Of a stretch of DNA of 64,000 bases, positions 62,101 to 64,000 are shown in pieces (the stretch's first letter is position 1; each line of letters opens with the position of its first letter). Source of the DNA: Haliclona indistincta (taxonomy: Eukaryota; Porifera; Demospongiae; Haplosclerida; Chalinidae); NCBI GenBank assembly GCA_964017065.1, contig OZ024789.1, positions 4,343,971 to 4,407,970 on the forward strand, written 5' to 3'. A program made the position numbers and the translations under genes. Under the pieces are notes generated by a model. It saw only the letters and a list, made by a program, of their open reading frames with translations, searched no databases and was not told where the DNA came from.

Positions 62101-64000
62101 GATAATCATTAGTCTTCTATAATAGAACCATCAGCTACATTGAGTTTGAAGAGAATAGCGTTGAATATTAATTAGTAAAATTTTTCGGCCCCCCAATCCA
62201 AAGCATATCTTCCTACGCTACTGTAGTTTTAGTGTCCAGCTTCCTCAGCCCAGGCCAGTAGAGTGTGTTTTTTTCGACAGCAGGAGAAGCTACAACTGGA
62301 AAGCGAAATCGACTAGAAGTCCCAAGTATCCCTACATCAGCGGCTTGAATTGATTAGGAAGACGCAGTCCAATGAAGTAATTGATGGCTGTAAATTAAAG
62401 CTAGAGGTAGCTGTTTTGGAGGACACCATCCAATGGAGTAATTGACAGTTGTAAAGTGCTTGGAGGACACAGTCCGATGACGTAATTGACGGTTGTAAAA
62501 GGTATGAGAATAGGATTCCGCATTTGTTGCAGGTCATCGCAGCAATTAAGCCACTGAAGTAGGGATAGTTGGGACTTTTACTTTTGCAAGCATTATTCCA
62601 TCTTGTTCCTTTACTTTTGCAAGCATCATTCCATCTTGTTCCTTTCCTTTTTCAAGCCTTGCTTCTTTACTATTGCAAGCGTCATCCTTACTTACACTTT
62701 TCAGTTTTTTTATTAAAACTTTTTTACTTTACTTTAGCTGTTAGTTACTGTGTTGCTGTTAGTTACTGCTAGTTACTGTGTTACTGATAGTTCCAATGTA
62801 TATATCGTTTGCATGCAATTTCACAGGCTGAGGCATCAGCATCTGTGATACTGTTATTTCAGTTTCAATGATATAGTCATTGCAGAAATTCTCTGAAGAC
62901 AAAACTATATGCATGCAGTTGATTGCCTAGGGTTACAGGATAGCAGTGCATGTCCAGAAAAATTTTGTAAGCAAGCTATCTCTCACTCATGTGCTGTGAA
63001 ATGCTCAAATGAAATAGTGGTCAGCACTTATTAGCTTCTGATTGCATAAATATTATGCTAAAGCACTCCATTGTGATTGTTGTACAGAAAATGTATAATT
63101 GATGCAGTTTACTGTGTTGTGGAATGGTGCCATTCCAACAAGGCATCTGCACCTTGATGCTTCAAAACTCCACTATTACGACCAAAATTAATTGTAATAT
63201 CATTTCCAGGGGGTACGACAAGCTAATTTATTCTGACGTAATGCTGACGTAGCTTCACGTAGGCAATGATTTAGTAAACCAGAATACATTGCATCTTTAG
63301 AGGACAATTTGACCGGTAAGTATGTTGCTAAATAGATTCTACTGCCCAAGACCTTTCGTTTAAGCTACCGTACCCCACCCGTACCTCTTTTAGTTTTTGC
63401 AGTACAGAGAGCTGAAGATAGAGAATTTGGTTGGCAAAATTATTCGCCCAAGAAAGCACAAACGTTATCAAAACAGCATTGCTATAATTCTAGAGCATCA
63501 TTCGGTTAATAATGTAAAGAAATTGTGGCTGTGGCGCACAAACTCTGGCTGCAATACGCACAAATGTTGTCCAATCACTGTAACAGCAGAAAACTTGTTT
63601 CAGCTATTTTCAGTAGATTGTTCTGGAATATTACTTGCCTTGACCTGGAGTGTAAACAATGCACACTTGAGCTCGATATCATGTACTATAGCGTGATGGC
63701 AAACTGTTTAAACTATCCTGCTTACATTCCATTCCTACATTCCTTTGTAGTGGGCTTGTAGTATGTCAGCAATACGTCATATTAAATTAGCTTGTCGTAC
63801 CCCTGACTCATTTTCACACATGAGTAGCCGCCATCTTAATTCGCCGTCATCCCTACATATCATTGCCGATCGGCAATGATAATTTCTGTATGCTATTATT
63901 CTTTTAAATGAATTAATTATATTTTATGCAGCATCGCAACACTTGTTGAAGGACAACACTTATCCCATTGCCGATTCTTCAAATAAAGGTGGTGATTTTC
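53167..64000 (+). CDS. CARD-like/Death-domain gene, 3' end beyond the window
   Basis: Paralogue of the two preceding genes with a different 3' half. Exons found: 53167-53464 (CARD-like, starts MAGLPADRDEKSVFKEF), optional 53533-53584, 53654-53683 (AGIRTSAGRSG), 53842-53913 (GPPPPSSMMVSPAK), 55763-56101 (canonical Death domain: RVTDLAVALGFPQHVRDYME, VYYILSEWLEG, PLTWGTLITALQRAGL), 60725-60781 and 63932-63988. All constitutive exons are in phase 1 and multiples of three where internal. The last two encode short Ser/Asp/Pro linkers (APPDSVSRDKQPRIETDYSG and ASQHLLKDNTYPIADSSNKG). It therefore continues to a further domain past 64000; a kinase, NACHT or TIR module is possible but not visible. Introns are packed with MITEs. 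Confidence 0.7.
53931..54333. mobile_element. 403-bp perfect-arm foldback in intron
   Basis: Arms 53931-54078 and 54186-54333, 148 bp each, are essentially exact inverted copies (AGAAAATAAAAAGATTTCT against its complement). The inner arm ends hold CCCTACATCAGTGGCTG, a motif also forming the ends of the 62328-62567 MITE. The loop is 107 bp. Confidence 0.85.
54506..55150. repeat. Dispersed element, copy 1
   Basis: Matches 59248-59922 over its whole length with indels: CAGCTCGCCTACGCATGC at one end and a hairpin GGGAGACAC-TACC-GTGTCTCCC at the other. It contains GGTCACGTGCG E-box-like repeats and an AAGAAAGAAGAAAG run. Open frames (54488-54739 and 54887-55075) are not conserved between copies. 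Confidence 0.7.
56189..57377. mobile_element. 1.19-kb foldback with TA target duplication
   Basis: CAGTGTTCCACACGAAGAG and its complement form the ends, each flanked by TA (56189-56190 and 57376-57377), as in Tc1/mariner-type insertion. Arms of about 540 bp are near-perfect. The loop near 56730-56830 contains its own imperfect repeat of CATAACTATT. No transposase frame. Confidence 0.9.
57378..58009. other. Intronic spacer, no gene seen
   Basis: Lies in the large intron after the Death exon. Open frames (minus 57428-57625, plus 57698-57907) show no domain and no splice support. Confidence 0.4.
58010..58285. repeat. Palindromic TTCC/GGAA array and 22-bp tandem repeat
   Basis: Between 58018 and 58110, ACTTCCTGG and CCAGGAAGT half-sites alternate, each pair separated by GATATATATA-type spacers (three inverted pairs). 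At 58215-58260 TCTGACGGAGATCTCTGACG is repeated in tandem with a partial third copy. Confidence 0.7.
58720..59243. mobile_element. 524-bp MITE rich in TTTTCG/CGAAAA
   Basis: Imperfect ends CGTATAACCGGTAATTTTC and, inverted, CATATAACTGGTAATTTCG. Internal sub-terminal AATTTTCGTAAG and ACGAAAATTAAAT repeats occur. It abuts the dispersed element at 59248 directly. Confidence 0.6.
59248..59922. repeat. Dispersed element, copy 2
   Basis: Second copy of 54506-55150. It ends in GGGAGGCAC-TACC-GTGCCTCCC, where both hairpin sides changed together (A to G and T to C), so the hairpin pairing is kept. Confidence 0.7.
59923..60724. other. Intronic spacer, no gene seen
   Basis: Sequence before the linker exon at 60725. 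No domain-bearing frame or structured repeat is seen. Confidence 0.4.
61155..61245 (+). repeat. tRNA-derived SINE-like head
   Basis: A box GTGGCTCAGCGG and B box GGGTTCAGATTCC are about 45 bases apart. The sequence resembles the head at 2240-2335 in layout. It is not a foldable intact tRNA gene by eye. Confidence 0.5.
61290..61515. repeat. GACGATCCTTAGG tandem array
   Basis: About three and a half copies of a unit of roughly 60 bp: GACGATCCTTAGGCTTAC, then AAGGGCCGAAGGCCCGG and TTAGGACGACCCTC. The unit holds a GGGCCGAAGGCCC hairpin. A shorter relative is at 31124-31240, with the same GGGTTTAGTT tail. Confidence 0.8.
62328..62567. mobile_element. 240-bp MITE with internal triplication
   Basis: Ends TATCCCTACATCAGCGGCTT and, inverted, TATCCCTACTTCAGTGGCTT. 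The interior holds three diverged copies of a unit of about 60 bp with CAGTCCAATGAAGTAATTGA-type cores. The ends share CCCTACATCAG with the arms of 53931-54333. Confidence 0.7.
62568..63207. other. Intronic spacer with simple repeats
   Basis: Repeats of TTGCAAGCATTATTCCATC type at 62585-62690 and of GTTAGTTACTG at 62740-62790. No exon seen. Confidence 0.45.
63208..63803. mobile_element. About 596-bp MITE
   Basis: Ends GGGGGTACGACAAGCTAAT and, inverted, GGGGTACGACAAGCTAAT. Extended arms carry ATTCTGACGTAATGCTGACG-like sequence, for about 45 bp. The internal open frame 63397-63696 has no recognisable domain. Confidence 0.7.
63858..63881. repeat. 24-bp perfect palindrome (copy 2)
   Basis: Identical to 14963-14986, preceded by CATCCCTACA. 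It lies 50 bases before the acceptor of the exon at 63932, within the intron. Confidence 0.8.

Noticed and set aside
63397..63696. Small protein inside the 63-kb MITE
   Set aside because: No domain, and located between inverted repeats of a non-autonomous element.

Overview
The window looks like nuclear DNA of an early-branching animal, most likely a demosponge such as Amphimedon (inferred, not searched). It has short GT-AG introns, MCM2 and collagen exons, and modular NACHT, LRR, Death and CARD-like domains. That combination fits the expanded sponge NLR innate-immune repertoire. It also carries many inverted-repeat transposons and an assembly gap of 200 N.

Layout. 1-9.2 kb: an A+C-skewed block with no gene, a tRNA-derived SINE, a 2-kb foldback element and an upstream block shared with NLR3. 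9.2-40.5 kb: a tandem array of a co-amplified cassette. Each unit has a plus-strand NLR gene (NACHT exons at 9239, 18310, 27431 and 34276) facing a minus-strand, broken 3' part of MCM2. Two units also carry a scrap of protein kinase behind the MCM2 part. One unit (NLR2) is complete as Death-NACHT-LRR in two exons. An orphan Death exon, a Death pseudogene and shredded remnants lie between units. A compact secreted collagen-like gene sits at 16.2-17.3 kb. 40.5-46.5 kb: nested foldback elements with minisatellites and a LINE 3' end. 44.9-52.9 kb: two nearly identical copies, separated by the gap, of the right part of that element plus a small gene predicted to encode a CARD-like and a Death-like domain. 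53.2-64 kb: a third paralogue of that gene with a different 3' half (CARD-like, linker exons, canonical Death domain, more linkers) that runs off the right edge. Its introns are full of MITEs.

How the genes relate. The NLRs would be cytosolic NTP-driven sensors, and the CARD/Death proteins plausible adaptors or receptors in the same type of signalling. Almost every exon junction in both families is phase 1, so domain exons can be exchanged without breaking frame; the orphan and dead Death exons look like by-products of that. The MCM2 pieces all carry different lesions, so they appear to be passengers of NLR duplication rather than working replication genes.
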